A stretch of DNA of 64,000 nt from contig NZ_JAJOMY010000001.1 of NCBI RefSeq assembly GCF_024699945.1, positions 2,983,001 to 3,047,000 of the forward strand. Direction: 5' to 3'. The position numbers and the translations under genes are program-made. The notes under the pieces are model-generated. The model did no database searches and was not told where the DNA came from. It was given only the letters and a program-made list of their open reading frames with translations. The DNA comes from Phenylobacterium sp. J426 (lineage in GTDB: Bacteria > Pseudomonadota > Alphaproteobacteria > Caulobacterales > Caulobacteraceae). Shown here piece after piece: positions 9,080-18,662 of the stretch (positions are counted from its first letter, which is position 1; each line of letters opens with the position of its first letter).

Positions 9080-9840
9080 CGCCGGCGCTGCTCCTCGAGG
9101 ACGCCGTCGTCCGCCGTGGCTCCGCGGCCGTGCTCCACGGCGTCGGTTTCGCGGCGAGGGCCGGAGAGGTCCTGGGCGTCGTGGGCGCGAACGGTTCGGG
9201 CAAGACGACTCTGCTGCGCGCCGCCCTGGGTCTCGTCCGGCTGGCTGGCGGCCGAGCCGAACTCGCCGGCCGCGAGGTGCGGACCCTGTCCGAGCCCGAC
9301 CGCGCCCGGCTGGCCGGCTACCTGCCGCAGGACCGCCACGTCGGCTGGAACATGACGGCCTGGCGCATCGCCAGCCTCGGCGCCGTCCAGGCGCGGCCGG
9401 CGGAGGCCCGCGCCCGGGCTGAGGCCGCCCTCGACCGCGTGGGCCTCCTTGCCCTCAAGGACCGCGGGGTGCTGGAAATGTCCGGCGGCGAGCGGGCCCG
9501 GGTGCTGCTGGCCCGGCTGCTGGCGACCAATGCGCCGCTGCTCGTCGCCGACGAGCCGATCGCCGGCCTCGACCCCGACGCCCAGCTCCTGGCGCTGGAC
9601 CTGCTGCGCGAAGAGGCCCGGCGAGGGGCGGCCGTCGTCCTGACCCTGCACGACCTGCCGCTCGCCGCCCGCTACTGCGACCGCCTGCTTGTCCTCAGTC
9701 GAGGACGGGTGCTCGCCGACGGTCCGCCCACGGGGGCGTTGACGCCGGCCGTCCTGGCCGAGGCCTTCGCCCTCGACGGCCGGTTGGCGCTCACCGCCGA
9801 CGGCGCCATGCTGGCGGCGAAGCGGCGAGGGGGGGCGGCC
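9076..9840 (+). CDS. FecE/BtuD-family ABC transporter ATP-binding protein (reads through into next gene)
   Basis: ABC ATPase of about 255 residues. Walker A is GANGSGKTT at 37-45, the signature is MSGGERARV near 137, Walker B is LLVADEPIAGLD near 160, and the H-loop is LTLHDLP. It powers the adjacent FecCD permease. As sequenced there is no stop: the frame runs through a G7 run (9829-9835) into the next gene, forming an apparent fusion. With six G residues it would end as KRRGGRP and stop at a TGA overlapping the next ATG. That matches the ATGA couplings upstream, so I end it here. Confidence 0.88.
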
Positions 9841-10218
9841 ATGAGGTTCGCGCGCTGGACGTTCACGCTGGGCGGGGTCTGGGGGATCCTGGTGGTCGCG
9901 CCCATGCTGTTCCTGGAAGGCTGGATCGCCGCCAACGACCGCGGCCCGACCGCCTATCCCGAGACCTACTATGGGTTCGTTGGTGCGGTGCTGGCCTGGC
10001 AGCTGGTCTATCTGACCATCGGGCGCGATCCGGCGCGCTTCCGGCCGATCATGCCGCTGGCGGTGCTGGCCAAGCTCGGCTTCGGCGTCACCGTTTGGCT
10101 GCTGTACGCCGCCGGCCGCACGCCGATGGGCGTGGCGCTGGTGGCGAGCCCCGACCTGGTGCTCGCGGCGCTGTTCTCCCTGGCCTACCTGCGGACGCGT
10201 CCGCAGGCGGAGGCCTAG
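9841..10218 (+). CDS. small hydrophobic membrane protein linked to the importer
   Basis: Protein of 125 residues with four predicted transmembrane stretches (WTFTLGGVWGILVVAPMLF, YYGFVGAVLAWQLVYLTI, IMPLAVLAKLGFGVTVWLLY and LVLAALFSLAYL). No catalytic motif or known family is recognised. It is the last gene of the TetR-linked importer operon and is fused in frame to the ATPase in this sequence, which I attribute to one extra G upstream. Its role is unknown: accessory importer subunit or unrelated passenger. Its stop codon lies in a CCTAGG that also holds the stop of the convergent transglycosylase. Confidence 0.65.
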   Translation: MRFARWTFTLGGVWGILVVAPMLFLEGWIAANDRGPTAYPETYYGFVGAVLAWQLVYLTIGRDPARFRPIMPLAVLAKLGFGVTVWLLYAAGRTPMGVALVASPDLVLAALFSLAYLRTRPQAEA

Positions 10219-12321
10219 GGGCTGGCCGTCTGCACCGGCATCAGGGACGGGTAGCCGTAGCCGCCGCGCTTCAGGTCGCTCGACAGCGTGATGGGGGGCC
10301 GAGCCGCCGTTCAGCTTGGCGCGATAGACCTGCATGTTTTCCATCACCCGCATGATGTAGTTGCGGGTCTCGGAGAACGGCACGCACTCGATGAAATCGA
10401 GCGGGTCGACCGCGGTGGTCCGCGGATCGCCGCACATGTTGATCCACTGGGCGGGCCGGCCGGGGCCGGCGTTGTAGCCCGCTGCGGCCATGATGTAGGA
10501 GCCCGAGAACCGGTCCAGCACCTGGCCCAGATAGGCCGAGCCCAGCTGCATGTTGTGTTCGGGGTCGTTCAGGCGATCGACCGTGTGCGAGACGCCGATC
10601 CGGCGGGCCACGAGGCTGGCCGTCGTGGGCAGCAGCTGCATCATGCCGCGGGCGTCGGCGCTGGACCGGGCGAGGGGATCGAAGCCGCTTTCCTGGCGCG
10701 TGATGCCCAGAACCAGCGCCGGCTCGGGCCCGCCGGCCACTGTCGGGGGCGTGCGGTAGGGATAGCCGCGGTCGCCCAGGATCAGCCCGCGCTGCGCCGC
10801 CGCGCGGACGGCCTTCATCGAGGTGTCCTGGTCGCCATAGGCCCGCGCCAGGTCGACCAGCTGGGCGGCCTCCTGGGTCGTGGGCACCACGTCGTCGATG
10901 TGCAGGGCGAAGACGCGGAACAGGTCGCGCTGGCCCTGTTCGACCAGCAGCCGGGCGGCCTGCACCGGCTCGCGGGCCTCGAAGCGCGCGCGATCGGCGG
11001 CGGTGATCTCAGGGTCTTTCGGCACGTTCAGCCGCAGCCCCAGCTTCTCGGCCGACAGCTGGCCGTAGAAGGTGGTCACGTGCTGGGCGCCCTGGGCGTA
11101 GAAGGTCTCGGCGGCGGCGTTCTCGCGGCGCGCCTCGGCCGCGCGGCCCTGCCAGTAGAAGGCCCGACCCTTGGTGATGGGCGAGGAGCCGATGCTTTCC
11201 AGGTTGGCGAAGTGCCGTCCGGCCGCCACGGGATCGTTCAGCTTCGAGAGCGCCAGCCAGCCGGCGTAGAACTCGGCGTCGGCCGCGTCCGAACCCTTGG
11301 TGAGGCCGGAATTGGCGGCCGCCTGATAGGCGCTGCGCCAGTCGCCGTTCTTGATCGCCGCCAGGGTCAGGCGATGCCGCTCGAACCAGATGCGGTCGGC
11401 CTGTTCGTCGGTGACGACCGTCCTGGGGAAGTTGGCCACCTGGGCGAGGGCCAGGGTGTCGAGCCCTTGCGCCGCAGATAGCCCGCCCGCTCGAAGGCGA
11501 CGCCGGGCTGGGCCTGCTGCGCCGGCGTCAGCGCGCCGTACAGGTCGTTGGCGTTGGCCGCGTCGGCGCGCAGGGCGATGCGGGTCAGCGCCGCCGCCTG
11601 ATCGCCGGCCGGCAGCAGCGCGATCATCTCGCGGGCGGCCGGCCCCTGGGCGCCGTACAGCAGGACGTCGGCGCGGCGCGCGTGGTCCTCGATCGTCAGC
11701 GCTTCGGGGAAGCGGGCCAGGATCGTGCGCTGGACGTCGGCCTCGAAGCTCCTGGTGGTCCACCAGCGGCGAATCAGGTCGCGGGCGACCTCGGTCTGGC
11801 CCTGCAGGCGATAGGCCGACGCCAGCGCCAGGGCGCCGTGGGCGGTCTGCGGCTCCTGGCCGGCGAACCAGGCGATCACCTCGGCCGGCGTCTTGCCCGA
11901 CGTCGCCAGCAGCTTCTCGGCCGCGGCCTGGCGCCGGGCGCCGCGGGGCCAGCCGGCGAGCTCGCGGCGCGCAGTGTCCACGTCGTAGAAGCCGAGCGAT
12001 TCTGGAATTGCCGTCGACGAGCGCCCAGGTGGCGGTCTTCTTCGCCATCGGATCGCTGATGCCGGCGATGGCGTTGCGGGCGCCCGAGATGTCGGCGCGC
12101 CGGGCGGCGTTCAGCGCGGTGGCGAACAGCGCCTGGTCGGCCGCGCTCAGCGTGCGGCTGCCCACGGGTCTCGGAGGCGCCGGCGCAGGCTGCGGCGCCG
12201 CTGCCGGCGGCGCGCGTTTGATCAGGTCGCCGATCGGGTCCGCGGGCTGGGCCCGGGCGACGGCGGCGGCCAGAGCCACGAGGCTCACGGCGAGGAAAAC
12301 TTTGCGGGCCTTGGAGTCCAA
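10215..12321 (-). CDS. soluble lytic murein transglycosylase (three frameshifts)
   Basis: Periplasmic Slt70-type transglycosylase of about 700 residues that cleaves peptidoglycan glycan strands. It has an N-terminal signal peptide (VFLAVSLVALAAAVARA), a long alpha-helical superhelix, and a C-terminal SLT domain. The catalytic glutamate is in ITRQESGFDPLARS; downstream motifs are GMMQLLPTTA and AAAGYNAGPGR. Three single-base indels break it: an extra T near 12003, a missing G near 11463, and an extra G in the run 10293-10298. Correcting the last gives an end of PVQTASP and a stop at 10217-10215. The probable start is TTG 12321 behind GGAGAGG. The pattern suggests sequencing error. Confidence 0.85.
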
Positions 12322-12459
12322 CCTCTCCCCCCCGGCGAAAACTGGAGACGATGATGCGAAACGGAATCGGCGTTGCGGGTTCGACCCACGCCAACATATT
12401 GTCCCGCGAAATCTGAACGTCGCCCCAACAAGCGACCTTTTCACGGCAATTTGCACACC

Positions 12460-13347
12460 ATGTCCGAACCCATGTTCCGGGGCGTCCTTCCGGCGCTCGT
12501 CACGCCGTTCCGCAACGGCGAGGTCGACGAGGAGGCTTTCGTGGCCCTCGTCGAGAGGCAGATCGCAGGCGGCGTCCACGGGCTCGTGCCGGTGGGTACG
12601 ACCGGCGAGACCGCCACCCTCAGCCACGCGGAGCATCGCCGCGTCGTGGAGCTCTGCGTGCAGACCGCGCGCGGCCGCGTGCCGGTGGTCGCCGGCGCGG
12701 GATCCAACTCCACCGCCGAGGCCATCGAGCTGGCGCGCCACGCCAAGACCGTCGGCGCCGACGCCGCCCTGGTGGTGACGCCGTACTACAATCGTCCGAG
12801 CCAGGAGGGCCTCTACGCCCACTACAAGGCGATCAACGACGCGGTTCAGCTGCCGATCCTGGTCTACAACGTGCCGGCCCGCACCAGCGTCGACATCTCG
12901 AACGCGACGCTGGAGCGCCTGGCCAAGCTGCCCAACATCGTCGGCATCAAGGACGCCACCGGCGACCTGCCGCGCGCCAGCCTGCAGCGCCTGGAGTGCG
13001 GCGACGACTGGGTGATGCTGTCGGGCAACGACGACGGGGGGCTGGGCTACATGGCCCACGGCGGCCACGGCTGCATCTCGGTGACCTGCAACGTCGCCCC
13101 TGAGGCCTGCGCCGACTTCTACAACGCCTGCATGGCCGGGGACTACGCCACGGCCCTGGCGCACCAGGACAGGCTGATCCGCCTGCACAAGGCGCTGTTC
13201 GCCGACGCCTCGCCGTCGCCCACCAAGTTCGCGCTGGCCCACCTGGGCCTTTGCGCCGACGAGACGCGCCTGCCGATCACGCCGTGCTCGGAGGCCGCCC
13301 GCGCCGAGGTCCTAGCCGGCCTGCGCGAGGCGGGCCTGACCGACTGA
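12460..13347 (+). CDS. dapA: 4-hydroxy-tetrahydrodipicolinate synthase
   Basis: Condenses pyruvate with aspartate semialdehyde in lysine and meso-diaminopimelate synthesis. It is 295 residues long, the standard length. Active-site residues are all present: Thr47-Thr48 in GTTGETAT, Tyr136 in VYNVPART and Schiff-base Lys164 in GIKDATGD. The ATG at 12460 matches the family start ([16 protein letters not shown]). It is one base upstream of smpB, an order common in alphaproteobacteria. Together with the neighbouring lytic transglycosylase it gives the locus a cell-wall theme. Confidence 0.97.
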   Translation: MSEPMFRGVLPALVTPFRNGEVDEEAFVALVERQIAGGVHGLVPVGTTGETATLSHAEHRRVVELCVQTARGRVPVVAGAGSNSTAEAIELARHAKTVGADAALVVTPYYNRPSQEGLYAHYKAINDAVQLPILVYNVPARTSVDISNATLERLAKLPNIVGIKDATGDLPRASLQRLECGDDWVMLSGNDDGGLGYMAHGGHGCISVTCNVAPEACADFYNACMAGDYATALAHQDRLIRLHKALFADASPSPTKFALAHLGLCADETRLPITPCSEAARAEVLAGLREAGLTD

Positions 13348-13348
13348 C

Positions 13349-13807
13349 ATGGCCGGGAAGCTGATCGCCGAGAACCGTAGGGCGCGGTTCGACTACTTCC
13401 TCGAACAGACCTTCGAGGCGGGCCTCGCCCTGACCGGGTCGGAGGTGAAGAGCCTGCGCAACGGCCGGGCCAACATCGCCGAGAGTTATGCGGCGGTCGA
13501 AGGCGACGAGATCGTGCTCGTGAACGCCGACATCCCGCCGTACGCCCAGGCCGGGCCGTACTTCAATCATGAGCCGCGGCGGCACCGAAAGCTGCTGATG
13601 AAGCGGCGCGAGATCGACAAGCTGATCGGCGCGGTCCAGCGGGAAGGGCGCACGATCATCCCGACCAAGCTCTACTGGAACGACAAGGGCCTGGCGAAGC
13701 TCGAGATCGCGCTGGCCAAGGGCAAGCAGACCCACGACAAGCGGCAGGCGACCGCCGAGCGCGACTGGCAGCGGGACAAGGCGCGTCTCCTGCGCGACAA
13801 GGGGTGA
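13349..13807 (+). CDS. smpB: SsrA-binding protein SmpB
   Basis: tmRNA-binding partner in trans-translation, 152 residues. The OB-fold core is recognisable: [19 protein letters not shown], then [16 protein letters not shown] and [13 protein letters not shown]. The basic C-terminal tail ([20 protein letters not shown]) inserts into the ribosomal decoding site. The ATG follows the dapA stop after one base, and the stop overlaps the next gene's GTG as GTGA, so all three genes are probably co-transcribed. Confidence 0.97.
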   Translation: MAGKLIAENRRARFDYFLEQTFEAGLALTGSEVKSLRNGRANIAESYAAVEGDEIVLVNADIPPYAQAGPYFNHEPRRHRKLLMKRREIDKLIGAVQREGRTIIPTKLYWNDKGLAKLEIALAKGKQTHDKRQATAERDWQRDKARLLRDKG

Positions 13808-14532
13808 TCGACCCCCGGCTCGTGGAGAGCCTCGAGCGCGCCACCGTCGAGGCGGTCGCTCCTGTCGAGGTGCTGGAGATCGCCGGCTGGCTGGTCCCGC
13901 TGGACGCCGGGACCGTCGGCCGCGCCAAGTCGGCCGTGCCGCTGTCGCACGAGGCCGGTTGCGAGGCGCTCGACGAGATCCTCGCCGCCTACGGGACACG
14001 CGGCCTGCCGCCCGCCTTCCGCATCGCCGACGTCGAGGGCCTGGACGAGGTCCGCGCGGCGCTGCAGGCGAGGGGCTTCGGGCCCGCCAAGCCGACCTGG
14101 GTGAAGATCGCCGACGCGCTGACCCTGTCCGGCTTCTGCGTTCCCGACGCCGAGCTGCTGGACACGCCCGACGCCGCCTGGGGCGAGGTGTTCCTGGGCG
14201 AAGGCTTCGATCCCGCCGACGGCGCGAGCCGCGTCGCCACCCTGACCCGGTCGCCGGACGCCCTCTATGGCGCGGTCCGAGAGCACGGCCGTACGCTCGC
14301 CGTGGGCGCCGTCAGCTTCGGCCGCGGCTGGGCCGGGGTGCATGGGATGCGAACCGCGCGGCACGCCCGCGGCCGTGGCTATGCCGGCCGCCTCCTGGCG
14401 GCGTTCGGCGGCGCGGCGCTGGCCCGCGACGTGCGACGGGTGTTCCTCCAGGTGGAGGAGCCGAACCCCGCCCGCAGCCTCTACCGCAAGGCGGGCTTCG
14501 AAGCGGCCTGGCGGTACTGCTACTGGGGCTAA
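13804..14532 (+). CDS. GNAT-family N-acetyltransferase
   Basis: Protein of 242 residues with a C-terminal GNAT domain. The acetyl-CoA loop is [18 protein letters not shown] (about residues 186-203), followed by [20 protein letters not shown], the usual beta-5/alpha-4 region. The N-terminal half is less conserved and may be a degenerate second GNAT fold. GTG 13804 overlaps the smpB stop. The substrate is unknown. A perfect hairpin follows the gene. Confidence 0.85.
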   Translation: MIDPRLVESLERATVEAVAPVEVLEIAGWLVPLDAGTVGRAKSAVPLSHEAGCEALDEILAAYGTRGLPPAFRIADVEGLDEVRAALQARGFGPAKPTWVKIADALTLSGFCVPDAELLDTPDAAWGEVFLGEGFDPADGASRVATLTRSPDALYGAVREHGRTLAVGAVSFGRGWAGVHGMRTARHARGRGYAGRLLAAFGGAALARDVRRVFLQVEEPNPARSLYRKAGFEAAWRYCYWG

Positions 14533-14552
14533 GCCTGTCCAAGAATTCACTT

Positions 14553-14569
14553 CCGGCGCGGAGCGCCGG
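14553..14569 (+). terminator. GC-rich hairpin after the dapA-smpB-GNAT operon
   Basis: Perfect seven-pair stem (CCGGCGC, loop GGA, GCGCCGG) 20 bases after the GNAT stop and before the next gene's leader. There is no T-tract, so intrinsic termination is only a possibility. Confidence 0.45.
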
Positions 14570-14604
14570 CGCCTAGACCTCCCAACACAACCTTGGGGGT
14601 TCTC

Positions 14605-16427
14605 ATGATCCGTACCGCCTGTTCCGTCCTGGCGCTGACCGTCGCCCTGCTGGGCGCGCCCGCCCTGGCGCAAACCGCCGCCGCACCCGCCGCCGCGGCC
14701 GCCCAGTCCGAGGACGCGCGCCTCGCCGCCTTCTTCCAGGAGGCCTTCCTGGAGAGCGCCCGCCTCAGCCCCGAGACGCTGAGCCAACTGGGCATGAAGG
14801 AGCGCTACGGCGAACTCGGCGACTACACGAAGGCCGGTTCGGATCGGCAGCTCGCCGTCGCCGAGGCCCAGCTCGCCCGCATGAAGCGCGACTTCGACCG
14901 GGCGAAACTCAGCGCCAGCTCGCAAGTCTCGTACGACCTGTTCGAGAAGAACGTCGCCACCCAGCGGATGTTCGGCAAGTGGTACTGGCAGAGCTACGCC
15001 GTCACCTCGACGGGAAGCGCGCTCGACGGCCTGCCGGTGATGCTGATCAACGTCCACCGCGTGGACAGCGTCGCCGACGCCGACGCCTACGTCTCGCGCC
15101 TGCGGGCCGTGGAACGGGTGGGCGCGGAGGTCGCCGCGGACATCGACGAGCGGACGGCCAAGGGCTTCCTGCCGCCGGCCTTCGTCTTCGGCCGGGTGAT
15201 CCCCGACGCGCAGAACCAGCTGAAGGGGGCCCTTCGACGGCGGGCGCCGACCACGCGGTCTGGGCCGACTTCAAGAAGAAGGTCGCCGCGCTGCAGACCG
15301 ACGACGCCACCAAGGCCCGGTTGCTCAAGGACGGCGAGGCCGCGCTGAAGACCGGCTGGACGAACGGCTACAAGCGCTATGTCGCCAGTCTGGAGCGCAT
15401 GCAGGCCAAGGCCACGACCGTGAACGGCGTCTGGGCCCTGCCGCAGGGCGAGGCCTTCTACGGCGACCTGCTGTCGTTCTTCACCACCACGCCGCTGACC
15501 GCCGATCAGATCCACCAGATCGGCCTGTCGGAAGTGGCCCGCATCCGCGGCGAGATGGGAGCCATCCAGAAGAAGGTCGGGTTCAAGGGCACGCTGAACG
15601 AGTTCTTCGCCCACCTGAAGACCGATCCGAAGTACCGCTATCCAAACACCGACGCCGGCAAGCAGCAGTACCTGGCCGACGCCAAGCAGATCATCGCCAC
15701 CTACATGGATACCGCCGCGAACAAGCAGTTCTCGGTGCTTCCGAAGGGGGCTCTGGAGGTCCGCGCGGTCGAGCCGTTCCGCGAGAAGACGGCGTCCGTC
15801 GCCTTCTACAACACCGGCACGCCCGACGGCTCGCGGCCGGGCATCTTCTACGTGAACCTCTCGGACATGAACCAGGTGTTCAAGCCGCAGCTGGAGGCGA
15901 TCGCCTATCACGAGGGCGCGCCGGGCCATCACTTCCAGATCGCCCGCAGCCTCGAGCAGACCGACCTGCCGATGTTCCGCCGGTACGCCTACCAGGGCGC
16001 CTATCAGGAGGGCTGGGGCCTCTATGCCGAGAAGCTCGGCAAGGAAGCCGGCTTCTACCAGGATCCCTACAACGACTTCGGCCGGCTCAGCCTGGAGATC
16101 TGGCGGGCGGCGCGCCTGGTGCTGGACACCGGCATCCATGCCAGGCGCTGGAGCCGGGACCAGGCCGTCCAGTACATGCGCGACAACACGCTGAACTCCG
16201 AGCGCGACATCCAGAGCGAGATCGACCGCTACTTCACGAGCCCCGGCCAGGCGACCAGCTACAAGATCGGCCAGCTGAAGATCAGCGAACTGCGGGCCAA
16301 GGCCGAGAAGCAGCTCGGTCCCAAGTTCGACATCCGCGCCTTCCACGAGACGGTGCTGGCCGCCGGCGCCATCCCGCTAGACGTCCTGGAACAGCGTGTG
16401 GACGCATACATCGCTGGAGCACGCTGA
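14605..16427 (+). CDS. DUF885 family secreted protein, metallopeptidase-like (frameshifted)
   Basis: Exported protein of about 607 residues with a signal peptide (SVLALTVALLGAPALAQ, residues 7-23). The DUF885 hallmark, a zinc-binding-like HEGAPGHHF motif, is near residue 436; further down is GAYQEGWGLYAEKLGKE, typical of the same family. The frame breaks at the G5 run 15225-15229, where one G is missing compared with the frame needed downstream. ATG 14605 follows a TTGGGGGTT. The family is predicted to be peptidases, but the substrate is not established here. Confidence 0.85.
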
Positions 16428-16448
16428 GGCGCACCCAAGTCCCTCATT

Positions 16449-16537
16449 CCGGCCGCCGCAAAGCGGAGAGCCGGGACCCAGGAGGTTCTGCAGTGCGGCG
16501 GCCCCTGGGTCCCGGACAGCCGTTGCGCGGCTTCCGG
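16449..16537. repeat. palindromic intergenic element
   Basis: Between two convergent genes. It holds a perfect 12-base inverted repeat (CCGGGACCCAGG at 16471-16482 and its complement at 16504-16515). On either side lie shorter hairpins: CCGC/GCGG at 16456-16466 and GCCG/CGGC at 16519-16531, each enclosed by CCGG. The layout resembles dispersed palindromic elements of Caulobacterales and other alphaproteobacteria. It may also act as a bidirectional terminator. Confidence 0.6.
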
Positions 16538-16557
16538 GACGCCAAGAAGGCGGATAG

Positions 16558-17940
16558 CTATTTCGCCAGGTCCTTCAGCAGCGAGCGCCAGTGGTCCAGG
16601 GAGCCGTCGATGGCGGCCACAGGCGCACGCTCGTTCAGGCCGTGGGCGAAGCTGTCCTCGTTGCGCATGAAGAGGCCCGACACGCCGTAGCTCGGTACGC
16701 CCAAGGCGCGGAAGTGCATGCTGTCGGTGGCCCCGCTCGACATCGAGGGCGTGACGGGCAGTCCGGGGTAACGGGCGTTCACCGCCTTCTTCACCGCCGC
16801 CATCACGTCGGGCCGCAACGGGGAGGCCGGGCTGTCTACCGAGCCGTCGTCCGTCACCCGCGCCACCGTCAGGCCGGGCTCGGCCATCACCTGGTCCAGC
16901 GTCTTGCGGACCTCCTCGGCCGGCGTGCCCGGGAAGATGCGGCAGTTGACGGTGGCCTCGGCGCGCTGGGGCAGGGCGTTCGGCGCGTGACCCCCGGAGA
17001 TCATGGTCGCGACACAGGTGGTGCGCAGCTGGGGGGCGATGTCCTTGTCGGCAGAGAGCGTGGCGATCGCCTGCGGGTCCTGCGGGTTGGCGGCGAACCG
17101 CTTCAGCGCCTGGCCGACAGCCCCCGGTCGCTTGTCCGCCATCGCCGCGGCCGAGGCGCGGGTGATCTCGTTGGCCATGACCGGGAAGCGGTAGGCGTCC
17201 AGCTTCTTCAGCGCCTGGCTCATCCGGTAGATCGGGTTGCCGGGCGTCGGCGCGCTGGAATGACCGCCCGGATCGGTGAGGGTCAGGGTGAAGTCGGCAT
17301 AGGTCTTCTCGGCCGCCTGCAGGCCGTAGGCGACCGGCTTGCCCTCGGCGTCCAGCGTGCCGCCGCCGCCGTCGGCGTTCAGGGCGAACTCGGCGCCCTT
17401 CAGCTCGTTGGCCAGCCACTGGGTCGTCACCATCTTGGTCTCTTCGTCGCCCGAGAGCGCCAGGATCACCTCGCGGCCGGGCTTCCAGCCTTCACGGCGC
17501 AGCTGGGCGAGCGTGGCGACCACCATCGAGACGTCGAACTTGTTGTCCTCGGCGCCGCGGCCATAGACGTAGCCGTTCTCGACGACCGCCTTGAACGGAT
17601 CGCGCTCCCAATCCTCCCGCTTGGCCTCGACGACGTCCATGTGGCCGAGGATGACGATGGGTTTCTTGCTGCGATCCGAACCGGGATAGCGGGCGATGAG
17701 CGCCGCCGTGCCGGCCATCGGCCGAATGGTGATCTCGTCCGGCCGGTAGCCCGCCTTCACCAGCACGCTCTTCAGGTAGTCGGCGTAGGGGACCATCTGG
17801 TCACCGGGATTGACCGTCCGGAAGCGGACGCCGGTCGTGAGGATTTCGAGCGCCTGGTCGTGCAGTCCCGGCGGCGGGGCCGCGACGGCGGGCAGGGCGA
17901 CGGCGGCGACGCAGGCCGAAACGAGCAGGGTGCGGATCAC
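16558..17940 (-). CDS. M20/M25/M40-family metallopeptidase, exported
   Basis: Exported M20 zinc aminopeptidase/carboxypeptidase of 460 residues. The signal peptide is TLLVSACVAAVALPAVAA. Metal-site motifs are ILGHMDVV, then YGRGAEDNKFD with the bridging aspartate, and SGDEET carrying the catalytic glutamate. The dimerisation domain begins near LTLTDPGGHSSAP, and the closing motif is GATDSMHF. The start is GTG 17940, preceded by GGAG. The full M20 ligand set is present, so it should be active; the substrate is probably a peptide or acyl-amino acid. Confidence 0.9.
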   Translation of the reverse strand: MIRTLLVSACVAAVALPAVAAPPPGLHDQALEILTTGVRFRTVNPGDQMVPYADYLKSVLVKAGYRPDEITIRPMAGTAALIARYPGSDRSKKPIVILGHMDVVEAKREDWERDPFKAVVENGYVYGRGAEDNKFDVSMVVATLAQLRREGWKPGREVILALSGDEETKMVTTQWLANELKGAEFALNADGGGGTLDAEGKPVAYGLQAAEKTYADFTLTLTDPGGHSSAPTPGNPIYRMSQALKKLDAYRFPVMANEITRASAAAMADKRPGAVGQALKRFAANPQDPQAIATLSADKDIAPQLRTTCVATMISGGHAPNALPQRAEATVNCRIFPGTPAEEVRKTLDQVMAEPGLTVARVTDDGSVDSPASPLRPDVMAAVKKAVNARYPGLPVTPSMSSGATDSMHFRALGVPSYGVSGLFMRNEDSFAHGLNERAPVAAIDGSLDHWRSLLKDLAK

Positions 17941-17993
17941 GCGGAACTCCGGGGCAAAGCTTGGCCGCGACGCTATAGGCCGCGCTCCGGCCG

Positions 17994-18662
17994 TCAACGG
18001 GGCGCGTCGATGATCGCCCGCGCCCGCCGGAAAACCGCCTCGAACATCTCCGGCGTCAGGCGCCCGGTGTTCGTGTTGAGGCGGGAGCAGTGGTAGCTGT
18101 TCAGCACCACGTACGGACCGGCCGGGAACTCGGTCCCGTGCCCCGCGATGCCCGCCGAGGCCTTCAGGCCCAGCGCCCGCAGCACGTTGCGCCGCGAGAC
18201 GTCGCCCAGGGTGACGATGACCTTCAGGTTCGGGAGGTGCTCCAGCCGCGAGGTGAGGAACGGCCGGCAGGTCGCCTCCTCGATCGTCTCGGGCTTGTTG
18301 CCGGGCGGGGCGCAGCGGACGGCGTTGGTGATCATGCAGTCGACCAGCTCGACGGTGTCGTCAGCGCGAGCCTCGTAGCGCCCGCGGGCGAAGCCGGTCC
18401 TGATCAGCGTTTCGTAGAGGATGACGCCGGCCCCGTCGCCGGTGAACGGCCGACCGGTGCGGTTCGCGCCCATGCGTCCGGGGGCCAGGCCCACCACCGC
18501 CAACCGCGCCGCCGGGTCACCGAACGAGGCCACGGCGCCGTTGAAGCCGCCGGGCACGGAAATCTTGTTGGCCTCGCGGTACGCCACCAGCCGCGGGCAT
18601 AGCGGACAGTCCGAGGGCGCCTCGGGCCCCGCGGTCACGGCGTTCACTTCAAGCGCCGGCAT
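17994..18662 (-). CDS. type-5 uracil-DNA glycosylase (UdgB-like)
   Basis: Protein of 222 residues of the uracil-DNA glycosylase superfamily. The motifs fit family 5: GLAPGRMGANRTGRPFTGD in the N-terminal half and HCSRLNTNTGRL near the C-terminus. Cysteines in CPLCPRL and further on (CAPPGNKP, CRPF) match the iron-sulfur ligand pattern of UdgA/UdgB. It would remove uracil and other deaminated bases from DNA. Its start overlaps the end of the upstream NYN gene by 14 bases, suggesting translational coupling. Confidence 0.88.
   Translation of the reverse strand: MPALEVNAVTAGPEAPSDCPLCPRLVAYREANKISVPGGFNGAVASFGDPAARLAVVGLAPGRMGANRTGRPFTGDGAGVILYETLIRTGFARGRYEARADDTVELVDCMITNAVRCAPPGNKPETIEEATCRPFLTSRLEHLPNLKVIVTLGDVSRRNVLRALGLKASAGIAGHGTEFPAGPYVVLNSYHCSRLNTNTGRLTPEMFEAVFRRARAIIDAPR

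Noticed and set aside
7300..10220. Cobalamin riboswitch or B12 box before the importer
   Set aside because: No adenosylcobalamin core (such as GCCACTG) is visible upstream of the binding-protein gene, which overlaps the TetR stop.
12370..12400. GGGTTCGACCC-like T-arm suggesting a tRNA gene
   Set aside because: No matching acceptor stem or anticodon arm could be built around it.
8701..13242. Very long open frame antisense to the importer operon and through the transglycosylase
   Set aside because: Its sequence is Gly/Arg/Gln-rich low complexity in the part antisense to the permease and ATPase. Only the stretch on the transglycosylase strand contains real family motifs. Long antisense frames are expected at about 70% GC.
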